This document shows, in pieces, positions 36,401-44,700 of a DNA stretch of 64,000 bases; position 1 is the first letter of the stretch, and every line of letters starts with the position of its first letter. A program made the position numbers and the translations under genes. The notes under the pieces were generated by a model, which saw only the letters and a list, made by a program, of their open reading frames with translations, was not told where the DNA came from and did not search any database. This DNA is from Bolinopsis microptera. Lineage: Eukaryota; Ctenophora; Tentaculata; Lobata; Bolinopsidae. Location: positions 19,868,837 through 19,932,836 of the forward strand of contig NC_087073.1 in the NCBI RefSeq assembly GCF_026151205.1, written 5' to 3'.

Positions 36401-37674
36401 GTTAAGGGACAATTTTCCAGGTTACAGTTATTATCCTGGACAAGTAAACGATGTATTGGTTAGTTTAGGTACCATGCTTATATCATTTTTATATATAACA
36501 CAATTTCGGCGAAAATGGCACCTATTTTCTAGGAGGTTGTTAAGGATAGGAAGAAGGTTCTGCTCGGCTCGTTCTATCCCCTCTATTATGAGAGCTCTAC
36601 CCTCAGTAGCTGCTCGTACAGCAGGTCCGGGCAAGTACTGAGAGGATCCTGGAGAGAGAGATGTATCGTGAGATTAGTAATAGTAGGGTTGTAAAAGAGA
36701 TATCAAGTGAGGATAGTGGTGGGGTAACTACTACATTCACTCAACATCAGTAATCAAACCATACATATACATGTATATTGTGGTGAATTTAACTGACAGA
36801 AAATAGTTAACGGTAACCGGGATAAAAAGGTAGTTGTGTTACTGTTAGTAGATAATTACTTAATTAATTAGTAGCTAATTACCTGCACTGATCTCCCTGC
36901 GTTGCTTTATGTCCCCCTCAGTAGTATCACGTGACAGCACCAGATACTCCGTCTCTCTGTTCACCAGCTCCTGAAGTAGGAGCATGTGTACGTTTCTCAA
37001 GAAGTTTAATCCGTGTAGTATACTGACAAAAGGTGAATTGCGCGAAAGATTTAAAATTTGGCGTAATAAAGTTTATAAACTTATGTTTATACTTGCCATA
37101 AATGTGTGTTTAATGATACGGATGCACAGTATTAGTATGTATAATAAATGGTTACAAACACAGTAAAGAGACGCGAGTCTTCTCCGTGTAGGTCCGGGAT
37201 GCCCAATTAGGAACACATCTTGCTGGGCTATGTCCTGAACAGGAATCAGTTAGACACACGTTATAATAGGATCTGTTACATCATCCTTCAACTAACAATA
37301 TGAAGCGGGAAAACCGGAAAATTCATAAGCTGATTTGTAAGTAAATGATGTCTGAGAATGTTACCTTTTGCAGCATCCACTTGACATGAGCCAGTAAGGA
37401 TTGAGGTAAAGAAGTAAGGTCGCTGCCAGAGCTGGGAACCAAGTACTGTTTGTCAGAGTTATGTAGTGTTTTACTTACATTTCCTATCCGTAGCGAGCCT
37501 CCGCCTGTGGGCAGCGTGTTAGAGGGACAAGAAAGTGGGACACAATCACATCATCATCCTTGCGAGTGCTAACAATATAACGAAAACGAGTTCAATAAAT
37601 AAATAAGTACCAGATGAAGCGAAGTATCTCTTGTTGATAAGTCTTATCTGAACTTTAACACCCCATATCCGCAT
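4045..37674 (-). CDS. VWA8: VWA8: mitochondrial AAA+ ATPase with C-terminal VWA domain, 37 exons, complete
   Basis: The exons join in phase to 1,818 residues plus stop. In transcript order they are 37674-37611, 37504-37365, 37234-37160, 36970-36883, 36648-36522, 35748-35633, 35482-35367, 35232-35072, 34887-34697, 34458-34337, 34146-34023, 33312-33198, 33043-32889, 32694-32585, 32433-32246, 32071-31879, 31676-31497, 31378-31219, 31112-30916, 30604-30407, 30275-30127, 29631-29535, 29356-29221, 29123-28651, 28497-28302, 28197-28070, 27921-27722, 27355-27274, 26744-26540, 26325-26234, 26025-25888, 9525-9435, 9189-9072, 8858-8669, 8513-8395, 4563-4444, 4147-4045. The protein starts with a basic, presequence-like MRIWGVKVQIRLINKRYF. 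AAA1 has a degenerate P-loop (LIGHPGPTRR, about 77-86), as in the vertebrate protein. AAA2 has Walker A GPPGCGKS (about 398-405). AAA3 has GNQGVGKN (about 716) and Walker B VVDEADKAP (about 780). After a beta-rich middle come the glycine-rich GGNTWAGGTGGRDTA (about 1481) and a VWA domain with MIDAS DVSGS (about 1634). Family knowledge: a mitochondrial matrix ATPase. The end of exon 24 is the least certain junction. Confidence 0.96.
5298..7529 (+). CDS. BPI/LBP/CETP-family lipid-binding secreted protein, nested in a VWA8 intron
   Basis: Two exons (5298-5477 and 6063-7529) join in phase to 548 residues, close to vertebrate BPI with a longer N-terminus. The first exon gives a short signal peptide whose core is seven consecutive Met. 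Next comes a DHGIIGKVSEGFLQNLAGNI segment like the first helix of the BPI fold. The second exon has the GRWSVKKK patch and two Cys (in ELNACKAN and RLACREAN) at the positions of the family's conserved disulfide. It continues through the proline-rich linker into a second barrel. Family members bind lipopolysaccharide or lipids outside the cell, often in innate immunity; binding here is inferred. It lies opposite in strand to VWA8 between that gene's exons 35 and 36. The start could differ, because the ATG repeat offers several Met codons. Confidence 0.85.
5531..5884. mobile_element. TA-flanked MITE with internal tandem copies, in the BPI intron
   Basis: The element begins CCTTACTCGGGAATATTA at 5531 and ends with the inverted TATTCCCGAGTAAGG at 5884, with TA on both sides. 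The right terminal sequence with about 118 bases before it (TTGGAAA..TTCCGCCATA, CCCGGTCATTAATTTTCCC, ATAATGTTCCCGAGTAAGGTA) is repeated three times in tandem. This is a non-autonomous element of Tc1/mariner-like appearance. Confidence 0.7.
7776..8280. mobile_element. 505-bp inverted-repeat element rich in CCTCGCGAGG
   Basis: The left end ACACCCCTGTTCCATGCCCA (7776) is matched by its reverse complement ending at 8280, and the inverted match extends through an ATGAACGATGAACGAGGAT segment to about 39 bases. The interior repeats the palindromic phrases CCTCGCGAGG and CGCGAGGAT many times. No ORF of substance. It sits between the BPI gene and VWA8 exon 35. Confidence 0.7.
9259..9320. mobile_element. 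Fragment of a GGGGTCGTTCACATATTACGT element
   Basis: The terminal phrase GGGGTCGTTCACATATTACG is followed by a C-run, inside the VWA8 intron between exons 32 and 33. The same terminal phrase recurs at 9967. Only one end is visible, so this is a remnant. Confidence 0.4.
9967..10142. mobile_element. Short MITE with TTCACATATTACGT / TAATATTTGAACGACCC ends
   Basis: The left end is GGGAGGGTTCACATATTACG and the right end GTAATATTTGAACGACCC, which is its imperfect reverse complement. The interior has no coding potential. It lies in the 16.4 kb VWA8 intron, 135 bases from the 3' end of the 271-residue gene. Confidence 0.5.
10278..11093 (-). CDS. Unknown intronless protein, 271 residues, with two CYCxCCxxWxLY motifs
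   Basis: One uninterrupted ORF with no obvious homologue that I recognise. Residues 1-95 are Ser/Asp-rich and low in order. The core (about 127-175) has the motif CYCNCCVQWRLYF followed about 26 residues later by CYCVCCRKWDLYL. This looks like a tandem pair of cysteine knuckles that could bind zinc. The C-terminal 75 residues are very basic (KSKRKNKRTTQRK and KKRKTPAKF), fitting nuclear localisation or nucleic-acid binding. It lies in the 16.4 kb VWA8 intron on the same strand as VWA8. It could be a real nested gene, an old retrocopy or a transposon-derived protein. The repeated, well-formed motif argues for a selected protein. Confidence 0.6.
   Translation of the reverse strand: MNLRQNNDMNYCREKLADSSSSSPNLSDKAFLTLNESRDDTRTSAFSPYQKNSILEPFNGEQEFLDDAQRYFSSFFASPGHPEDGLLSALPPIPTFIPANATTAPTKSELAEMRREHVMPLRGPPSQTECYCNCCVQWRLYFNPPASELNARPVPKLCYCVCCRKWDLYLHFTYNTQMFGYYDNQMYSISHNDKKNSTIPKNSEVKSKRKNKRTTQRKPKVENKENVTSTKKRKTPAKFSQKSLMKKDSTLKLNTSFQPKIPYLTPLDSDS
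11094..12889. other. Non-coding intronic stretch with a hairpin and a G-rich minirepeat
   Basis: No gene seen. It holds a GGGACCGGGAT-type G/C-rich repeat at about 12125-12195, a 22-base inverted repeat at 12207-12255, and at 12720-12790 a partial copy of the CCTTAAGAACGACAAATTTA terminus of the 24012 MITE family. Confidence 0.5.
12207..12255. repeat. Near-perfect 22-base inverted repeat with 5-base loop
   Basis: GTCTTAGCTTAATTTGAGCC(AC), the loop AAGTA, then the complement GTGGCTCAAATTAAGCC(AAGAC), with one mismatch. The loop is too short for a typical animal pre-miRNA. It could be the core of a small foldback element. Confidence 0.7.
12890..13839 (-). pseudogene. LINE fragment: N-terminal part and endonuclease only
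   Basis: The minus strand encodes the apurinic-type endonuclease (EEP) of a non-LTR retrotransposon: ETNCN, then FHPPTYQAP, CKGGGLLTYVNK, SVYRSPSSNSSKF, LAGDFNIDL and ISRPSRITDHSATLIDH. The N-terminal part (13839 down) has a few cysteines and is broken by frame changes before the endonuclease. The copy stops right after the endonuclease and has no reverse transcriptase. Losing the 3' end is unusual for a LINE copy, since these are normally 5'-truncated. The motifs resemble the plus-strand LINE at 14519 but differ in detail. Confidence 0.8.
14519..18130 (+). mobile_element. Non-LTR retrotransposon (CR1/jockey-like) ORF with PHD-like fingers; two in-frame stops
   Basis: One frame of about 1,203 codons is interrupted by TAA at 15293-15295 and TGA at 17450-17452. 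The second replaces a Trp codon in a KLNWAHH context. The N-terminal 130 residues have paired zinc-finger motifs (CKACTKRL, CSICYMTYHPKC, CYSC; then CHTCTK, CCYCDKLSHTRC, CKEC). Next comes an EEP endonuclease (FCFNETNCNT-like start, RGGGLVIYVN, NIYRSPSGD, LAGDTNIDL, SRPTRVTDHSATIIDH). Then a reverse transcriptase (YRPISLLSCFSKIFEK, QYGFRAGHS, LLDYSKAFDMVD, YGVPQGSILGP, YFADDANL) and a C-terminal Cys/His-poor tail. The FADD catalytic site is intact, so inactivation rests on the two stops. The element ends cannot be fixed, but non-coding LINE sequence probably extends to about 18,480. Confidence 0.9.
18518..20187 (+). pseudogene. Intronless, frameshifted MATE (SLC47-like) transporter copy
   Basis: MATE efflux transporters exchange organic cations for protons across the plasma membrane. 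This copy begins with FSKEWEFIRLAVSYALINCT and an AGHISPAHLTGVGLANT block, then has TYGPQVHGSKGELGTVF, GAQDF and the final extra membrane helix (ISRVFLAIACAGLVFVTL) seen in animal MATEs. The reading frame breaks near 18755, near 19825 and near 19975. Each break is a one- or two-base change, and homology resumes at once in the next frame. Animal MATE genes normally have many introns; this copy has none. It lies about 390 bases 3' of the LINE coding region on the same strand. A retrocopy that decayed is the simplest reading; assembly indels are the alternative. Confidence 0.75.
20337..21716. mobile_element. 1.38 kb TIR element (CCTTATCGGACC...GGTCCGATAAGG) with transposase remnant
   Basis: The ends CCTTATCGGACCTTATTTGG (20337) and its reverse complement (to 21716) are flanked by TA. 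The inverted match runs about 38 bases. The minus strand at about 20,505-20,790 carries broken coding sequence (RDGWYGRMYRS, then a stop, HKPLKVAYTEWGARDK; then an acidic tail ending at a stop), which looks like the C-terminus of a dead transposase. The middle contains two copies of a roughly 250-bp block (about 20940-21215 and 21205-21475), each ending in an AT microsatellite, and two copies of a shorter CAGGAACCCGT block. Confidence 0.75.
21884..23063 (-). CDS. Class A-like GPCR, split over two frames
   Basis: The first part (23063-22299) encodes TM1 with a GN pair (FSLFGNLALL), TM2, the extracellular WIYGRELC with the conserved TM3 Cys, TM3-TM4, a second-loop Cys (VFACTLDY) and TM5 (SNLLVPLGVILATAIW). 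The TM3 end reads SELTVLIFPLR where DRY is usual. The second part (22201-21884) encodes TM7 with an NPIIFYF motif (the NPxxY position) and a cytoplasmic tail. Between them is a 50-base pyrimidine tract (T-rich on the minus strand, 22330-22375) ending in TTTTAG, and TM6 is not cleanly encoded. The tract may be a 3' splice site of a short intron, or a repeat expansion that damaged the gene. It is nested in the 16.4 kb VWA8 intron. The ligand cannot be guessed. Confidence 0.65.
23064..24011. other. Non-coding spacer between the two GPCR genes
   Basis: AT-rich, with no supported gene. Promoters of the divergent GPCR genes (minus-strand one on the left, plus-strand one on the right) would lie here. 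The missing TM1 exon of the right-hand GPCR was looked for and not found. Confidence 0.4.
24012..24508. mobile_element. 497-bp MITE with perfect 27-bp inverted ends, TA-flanked
   Basis: The left end CCTTAAGAACGACAAATTTA (24012) has an exact reverse complement ending at 24508. Identity covers 27 bases, or 29 with the flanking TA. A single-ended relative lies at 12720. Related A/T-rich phrases (GACTAAAATTGTTG, GTAACCAAAATTATGG) continue to about 24658 and end in CCCTAAGGTA. A second, older element may therefore be nested or adjacent. Confidence 0.8.
24718..25765 (+). pseudogene. Class A-like GPCR, TM2-TM7, with a frame break before TM7
   Basis: Exon 24718-24890 encodes TM2 with the conserved Asp (LLILLIAASDIL). 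It joins in phase to an exon starting at 25079 that has the TM3 Cys (TMCKISSG), a SIHR sequence in place of DRY, TM4, TM5 and TM6 (ANTLLLFTTWFLLTIAIK). After 25575 the correct frame shifts by one base. TM7 (LLNSVFTPLILIIRN, the NPxxY region degenerate) and a short tail ending at 25765 lie in the new frame. A GTAAGG occurs exactly at the break, but the implied intron would be only about 25 bases, too short for normal splicing. TM1 was not found upstream, where a MITE sits at 24012. It is probably decaying, or wrongly assembled at one base. It is nested in the VWA8 intron, opposite in strand to VWA8. Confidence 0.6.
26798..27198. mobile_element. 401-bp MITE with G-run ends and exact 8-bp target duplication
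   Basis: The left end is a G-run followed by AGCCAAGTAGAT. The right end is ATCTACTTGGCT followed by a long C-run. AAACCTGG stands at both flanks (26790-26797 and 27199-27206). The interior repeats TAGATATTTGTAGATT, GATAATTCACGAAAA and AAAAATTCAGTA(G/C)AATTTCTG. It lies between VWA8 exons 28 and 29. Confidence 0.75.
27406..27640. repeat. Minisatellite, 16-bp unit CACCGCTGTACACTGTA
   Basis: About 13 copies of a GTACAC-rich, largely self-complementary unit in the VWA8 intron between exons 27 and 28. It opens long frames on both strands that encode only Cys/Val/Tyr or Thr/His repeats. These are not genes. Confidence 0.9.
34283..34361 (-). repeat. Three tandem copies of a 24-bp unit containing the VWA8 exon-10 splice donor
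   Basis: On the minus strand the unit is CTTGTCGGTCCTCCT then GTAAGTATT. Donors (GTAAGT) follow positions 34337, 34313 and 34289, exactly 24 bases apart. The first use gives LVGPP joined to GCGKS of exon 11, a normal Walker A. The second and third donors would add 8 or 16 residues (VSILVGPP, then VSILVVSP) in frame, splitting the P-loop. The first two copies are identical at the donor; the third has small changes in the exon part. Confidence 0.9.
35749..36521. repeat. VWA8 intron 5 with a diverged direct duplication and a 15-base palindrome
   Basis: Two blocks (about 35840-36010 and 36220-36410) share TTTCAG(C)CTT(C)C, GACCCAAATTTCACTGTTTT, TTTTTCTT, a GACCA/TTACA segment and GAAAGCTTTG. At 35848-35880 the arms AAAATGTCCTACTGG and CCGGTAGGACATTTT form a hairpin with a three-base loop. 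The second block has a weaker version. No coding potential. Confidence 0.6.
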
Positions 37675-38702
37675 CCCCGATTAATAGAGATATTCGGGCA
37701 GATTATTAGCTGAAGACTCGGACCTTTTCTTTTGCTTCTGTAAGCTTGTGAGCAAGTTTAATGTTTTGAATGTTCTAATGGAAGATTTCGGTCCTCAGAG
37801 TGGATTCATCCTAAAAATAAGCAGTCAGAAAATTATAATAAAAGCTCTTCCAAATTCTGAAAAAACATGACGACTCCAGATTTATGAAGATTCTTCTTGG
37901 ATTTTAAGTGATTAGTTGTTTTTGCTTTCAGAGATTTGAGGTTTTTAGAATTCGAGGTTTTAAAGGATGGGCTGGATTTGATTTCATATTTGATCCCTGA
38001 TGTAATGCAAAATAAGACGAGGTTTTGATAATTTAATGGAATTAACACCGAAAATGAAATTCAAAAGCATGCACACACTCATTAAAACACGAGCAAACAT
38101 CTTAGTACATTCCGTTCGGATGCGACTTTTGGTATTTAAAGGAACAATTATTATTGTATCAAACGTAGCAAAAGTCAAAAATAATGTTAAATTTTATAGA
38201 ATTAAATAAAAAAATGTAAGTTTAAATAGAAAATAAAACTTTAATTGGAAAATTGATTGTAAATTGAACAGGGCAGTATCAAACAACATTCAAAAATTAA
38301 ATCATGCAATCTTAAAAACAGTTCACTCACTAGAATACAGCACACTCAATAAAATAATGCTCAAATAGGTTATCTATAATACATAGTATATTCTATCCAA
38401 CAACAGGATAAAACGAATATTTACAGTTGGAAAAAGTTGGTCGAAGCGTCACTTACGTCAAAAAAGATAACTTGAATATTAGACAAAATGTTATGATGGC
38501 ACGATCTCTTTTTTTGTCGCTTCGTAAAGATCTTCTGTTCAAGATTACTCAGAATGACAAGAGCGATACTTAAATTTCTTAGATTGCTCAGATTTCTCAG
38601 ATTACTCAGATTGCTCACAATTCTCAGATTGCTCAGATTACTCAGATTTCTCATATTGCTCAGAATACTCAGATTTCTCATATTGCTCCGATAGCTGATG
38701 AC
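37675..38702. other. Spacer between VWA8 (start) and the membrane-protein gene (end)
   Basis: Both flanking genes are on the minus strand. This roughly 1 kb must hold the VWA8 promoter and the 3' UTR of the upstream gene. A 12-base tandem repeat of the type AGATT(A/G)CTC occupies about 38570-38695. No other gene seen. Confidence 0.5.
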
Positions 38703-41700
38703 TCAGAGTTGTGTTTCCCCCAGAATGGTGACAGTCTGGTAGTCCTCAGCAGAGTCGGGAGAGGATTTGATTTCATCACTCTTGTCGCTCTCTGTGGAGA
38801 AAGGGGAATCTATCTCTATCACCTGTAAAAGGTATCTGTTTAAAAGTCTGGTATAAATAGGAAAAGTACGATAATTATGCACGTTACGATTATGGGATAT
38901 TATGGAATATCATTTGTCAAGCAAAAAAGGGAACATTAGCCTCCGGATGGGAACATTCTTGATTAGTCGTTTTTCTTATAATCACGTGCCCGTGTCGTGC
39001 CCGTGACACGGAAAGGAATTCCTCTTTATCTAAGACGAGTTAGTTTTCTAGAATCCAGATCGTTCACACGGGATCATATAAGTCATGCGCCTTTCTTTGG
39101 GATATTCACAGGCATTTTGCACAATCGTTAGCGCCTCAGCTTATAAACATATAATACATATCTCTTAGTTTTAATACCATTAATGCGGACATATCAATTT
39201 GGTAGGTCTGTTAAAGAGAGTGTCAGCTATAATTGGGTGTCAATAAATCAGCTGTGACTGGGTTGCCTCGTCAAACATTTTACATTTTTAATTAGAAATT
39301 TTTAGATGACAACACATTTAGTGCAGCCCACTAGCCCAGTACTATTTATATCATTAAGCAGACTAGATTTTCTAATAATAGTCGAAGCTGCATCGAACAG
39401 CAGCTTTGTTGAGTGATATATTCTGTTTTACCACAAAAAAACCAAAGTACGAAATTAGTCAATTAGTGATGTTACCAGCAGACCAAATGGACCTGTTAAT
39501 ATTGAGCTGACGCCGGAGAATATTATCTACAATCTACATGTTCAAAACATTATAAGAGACAATAATGTTATCTCTTCACTCACTTCAAATGAAAAGAAAT
39601 ACCAGCTGAAATTTTTTTTGCCACGTCCATATTTTGTCGGACCCAGACTATTTGAGGAAAATAATCCAGTTTGCACTCAACTCTCAAAATGTTTCGAGAT
39701 TGGCTTATGGCCAAAAAAGCTTTTAATAACAGCAATAATTCACGTTAATCGAATATTAGATCTAAATCCCGCTCAAACTATTAATAGTTAATTTGATAAA
39801 TCAAACGATCCATTTCCCAAGGACTAATTACTTAAATGTCCATTTTGTTCATGAAAATACATCCACTACTACCACTCAAGATAACGTATGAAATTTTATG
39901 AATTGTTGAATCACTCAAATAAAATACAGCTACAATTCATATCTAAAATTTTTTTTGCTATTTTACATTAAAAGATTAAAGGCGTTAACACCCGGAAATT
40001 GCGATAATTTGACCGGGGGAAAGATGTGCAGTTGCCATGGCAACGAATACGCAGACATGTAGACAACTAATCAAGTAATCAGTCGTGTAAATGGTAGGAA
40101 ACATCCGGAACAACATATTCTGCTTGGGAATGTCTCAGCTTGGCCGACTTCTAACGAAATGAGTATTACAGTGTATTGCTGTGGCTGCTAACTTAATCAT
40201 TCTAACCAGATTCAGCATTGTGCCAGTGTATTTAACTAGATGCATAGTACATACGTGACGTTTGTTACAGGATAATCATTGTCATTAAAACGAGATCACA
40301 GACAACATTCTGAGTTTCTGACGACTAAATAGTAAATTATAAATAAAAATTGCTAATTTCTAATTGCAAAGATGAGATTTTAACATTCCACTAACCACAT
40401 TAGAAGGACCTGGTTGTTCCTCTGAGATTTCACCTCCCTCGACAACTTCAACAGTTGTTTCAACACCCTCTGCCTCTAACTCCGGCATATTGGCTGTTTT
40501 TTTGCCGGAATGTCGAACAGATCTAACGATAGTGTAACCAACCTGAAACATTCATCATATTAATATTATTATATTTTGAAGTGATTAAATGTGACATTTT
40601 TGAGTGTTTTAAATAGACAACAAAGATGTATTACATTATATAGCTGTAGTGAAGCTCAGAATAGTTGATATAATATTGTGATTTAAGAACTCTAAACATT
40701 ATTTCCATACCAGTGCAAATGAAGAGATAAGAATGGTGAACAGAGCCCATACAGCGAAGAAATAGAGAGCTTGTCCACCTGCAGTGCCTTCTACTCTGAA
40801 AAATGTGGGAGATACTTCTCCTGGTTCAATTAGCTCGGACACTTCGTCCACATCATTCCTAGAGAATTTATTAGTTGAATATCAAGAAATTATTCTGAAC
40901 TTAAGATTAAGTAACCTTGATAAAGTATGAAATAAACCTAGGTATATCAAATATTTCATAATTTTACTATTCTATTCACCACATTACACAATGCACAATA
41001 TAAATTAATAAGTATGATGCTCCAATTTGCTGTTTCTCAAGGTGGTAACTTACCTCAAAAGTACATTATCAACGACACTTCTCCTCCTTGAGAAAACGAC
41101 ATCTTGTGAAACAGGGAGTCCTAGATCTGAATTCATTTCCCCGATTTCCTCATCATCAGGATTAGATGAGAGCTTGAAGGCAATAGGCTCTCGATTGATA
41201 ACAACATCCCAGTTTTGTTTTATGTCTCCTTCATAGCGCTGAGGTTTGAGTTCTGCTTTATTCTTAAGAAAGTCCGAAATGTCATCTCCTTCAACCACAG
41301 AGAGCACAAGTGATCCTGAAATCATATTTCATTAAACATTTCATTGGATATTGTTCAGTTTGATTTAAATGCAATTAAGAGTTGAAGTAGGAAAACAGAT
41401 TAATAAATGCCCCTCATCAATGTATGACCATATTTTGTATTATTAGCCTACTTAGGACGTCTTTTTAAAAATGTCAAGTCAAACCTAGAATCCAAGGAAG
41501 ACACACCATCTTCAAAAGCTGTCATTCGATGTCAGTTAGACTATAAGGAAATTTGAAGTCAGATTCAGACTAAAATATTAATATGAATTTTCTTCTTAAT
41601 ATGAATTTTCTTGTTAGTTAACAATAAAAATTGAAATGGAAAATAAAGTCTCTTAGAAGAAATCTTTAGTTCAATGTTTTTTGGCACTATTTATGAAAAT

Positions 41701-44700
41701 CTGCAAAATTCAATTATCAGTTGCAGCACACTCTGCAGTGGCGTAACGTTAGTGGCTGATTTAACTTGGCGCCCCCCCCCCCGGCGGCTCGAAAAAGTCA
41801 CCCAATTTTCAGTGGCGTAACTCTGCCCCCCTAAAATTTTTTGTGTCCCTAAAAAAAAAAAAGAAAAAAAAAGAAGGTCGGATACCTTTTTTTGGCGCCC
41901 CCCTACAGCTTTTTTGCGCCCCTGGAGCAAAAAAAGTGCCCCAAAAAATTTGTTCACACCGACTGAGCGCTAAATTGGACAGGGGAATACACCAATAAGG
42001 CGTTATTTTCAGTGAGAGGTCATAAAATTCAAGAAAAAACCTAGGGGCGACTTTTCGTTGAGAAAAGGGCGCCTTTTTGGCGCCCCCTGAGGGTGGCCGG
42101 GGCAGCGTTACGCCACTGACACTCTGTCTCATGTAGCTGACACACCTTACTTTACACTAGAATATGCCATCATTGCACCCCAAAAACTTTAATAATAAGC
42201 CTTATTTACCAAGCGTGTCGAATTTTGAATATGTCATTTTTATGTTATCAATACATAAAAATTAACATTTGGACAGGAAATAGTGATAGGATTCATATAA
42301 GATGAAGATGATTTTTACACACTTGCTCTTGCAGTGGCGTAACGTTGCCTGTTCCACCCCCCCCCCCCACTGAAAAAGCGCCGCCCTGATGGCGCCCCCT
42401 CCCCTTTTGGCGCCCCCTCCCCTTTTGGCGCCCCCTCCCCTTTTGGTGCCCCTCCCTAAAATTGGACAAATTATATGATTTTAGAGGATACGCCTATAAA
42501 ATCTCTACAAAAGTGTGTTTCTAGAGCAAAACGCGCAGTTTTGCTAGTACCGTAGTTAAGTTTTTTCAAAATTGTCCCACATTCAAACGACAAGTGTGCG
42601 TAAGTGGCGTAACGTTGCATGTTTCTCCCTCCCCCTCTAAAAAAGCGCCCCCCTATTGGCACCCCCTCCAGTGGCGTAACGAAGGGCGTAACGAAGGGCC
42701 CTGAAGGGGGGGGGGGGAGCGCAGTGTAAGGGAAGCGCCAAATCGGCGTTTGAATGTGGAACAATTTCGAAAACTTAAGTAAAATACTAGCAAAATTGTG
42801 CGTTTTGCTCTAGATACACACTTTTTAGAAATTTTACCGGCGTATCCTCTTAAATCACCTAATTTGTTCAATTTTAGTGAAGGGCACCAAAAGGGGAGGG
42901 GGCAGCCAACAGGGTGGCGCTTTTTTGGCGGGGGCGCCAACAGGCAACGCTACGCCACTGACCCCCTCCCCTTTAGAGCCCCTAGAACTGTAGATATTTT
43001 TTTCAAAATTGTCTTGTAGGTTTACAACCTAGTTGGATATTTTACGAGTATCACCCGTTAAAAATTGTCCCACATTCAAACGACGATTTGGCGCCCCTTA
43101 AGATTGCTAGTAAGCTAAATCAAAGAATGGTGAAAGAAAATACGATTAAGTGTGGGAGTTTACACTTTACCAATGCAGTATAAAAATTGTAAATATAAGA
43201 TGAGAAAATGTATTAAAATTTGGTACAGCGCTCGATTTTCTTGAAACGATTTAAAATAAAATGGAGAAAACATGCGCGGCGTTGTAATGTCAATGATAAT
43301 TTTCGATTTTTACTACAGGGTGGGCCAAAAGTCAGTGTGCAAACGTTAGGTCTTATACCTCCGCCGTGTTTTATATTTGAGAGCTGTTGCTTTGCAGATG
43401 GCATACTGTACTTACTGGTTCGAGGATTCCGTTGTCAAAATTTGAAAATTCGAATATTTCAGACCACGCCCATTCAATATTAAAACACCTATATTGTTTT
43501 CTCTGAACATTACATGCTGAACGCCTAATTTTTTCAGAGACGGTAGATTATCAAATGTTGCATAAGATCTGAAAACATGAAGCAAAACGGATTAGAAATG
43601 ACGAAGTTATCAAGCATTTTGTGTATCTCGTTAACAAAATTGACTGGGTGATGAAAATGTGACACCGTGACACGACACCTTAATTGGGCACCCTTAACAA
43701 TTCCCATAATGTTTAACGGGGTAGTTAACGGGGTCACCTTATCACGTGATTAGGTAAACCAATCACCTGATCACACGTAATGAATAAACTCGTTATGCTT
43801 CATATCTCGGTCATCTGAGAAGCTACAGTTCTAATTCTTTCATGACAAACGTAATTCGAATGGCCAAACACAATTCAATAACATTTAGCTTGATCCGACT
43901 ATCCAAACTATCAAATAAATGTGAAAATGAACCTTCATTTGAAAAAAATGAACGCGAATATTTTTCGAGTTGACAAATTCCTCGAACCAGTGGTGGTACT
44001 AAGTCATACCAGAAGGAAGTATTTCAATTGGGCACTCAGTGACTGAGCTATTAAGGCCAACGTTTGCACACTGACTTTTGGCCCACCCTGTATCAATAAA
44101 TTTGTATTATTATTTAGTTAAATAAGAACCTCATATAACTTAATTGTAAAACCAAAAACACAGCTTACTATAACATTATTAGTTAAATTATTTTTAACAA
44201 TTTATGTAAATTGCATTTGCATTGTCATGTACCATAAAATTAATAAATGCATTAATTTATAATAATACTTGCTTATTACTTTTAATTGATTTAAATTGAA
44301 ATCATGTCATAACTAAATATTGCATTGATTTTATTAGAAAATATGAATCTTAATATTTAATTGTAGCGCAATACATTATTTGATTGCGCCGCGCATAAAA
44401 TTATGTTTGCCTGCATGTTTAAAACAAAAATATTTTAAGATCAAATATAAAACTTTAATTAGCTCTAGCTGGGCGATGCGTTAAGAATTGAACAAAACGT
44501 TATGAATGCATTATTAATTAAGCAAAAAATTCTCACAATGATAAAATTAATTTGTATTTAAAATACAAATAATTTTATTTGTATTTTATGTTTTATTTGT
44601 ATTTTATGTTTTAAATATTTACACACGCTGTAACCCGTTTTGATCGTGCACGCTTCGCTTCGCGTGCACAAGAGGTATACAACGTATAGCATACTATAGC

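Noticed and set aside
31200-36660. Dynein heavy chain as the source of the minus-strand AAA exons
   Set aside because: The exons match VWA8 in order, with HRDSTVQ, DEADKAP and a C-terminal VWA domain; no dynein linker, stalk or motor features.
38421-38681. Leu/Asn/Ser-rich repeat ORF (RNLSNLSN)
   Set aside because: Translation of a 12-base tandem repeat in the spacer upstream of VWA8; no start context or conservation that I can see.
42471-43019. ORFs rich in Pro/Gly over 42.4-43.0 kb
   Set aside because: They fall in the hAT-type MITE cluster and reflect C/G-run repeats, not a gene.
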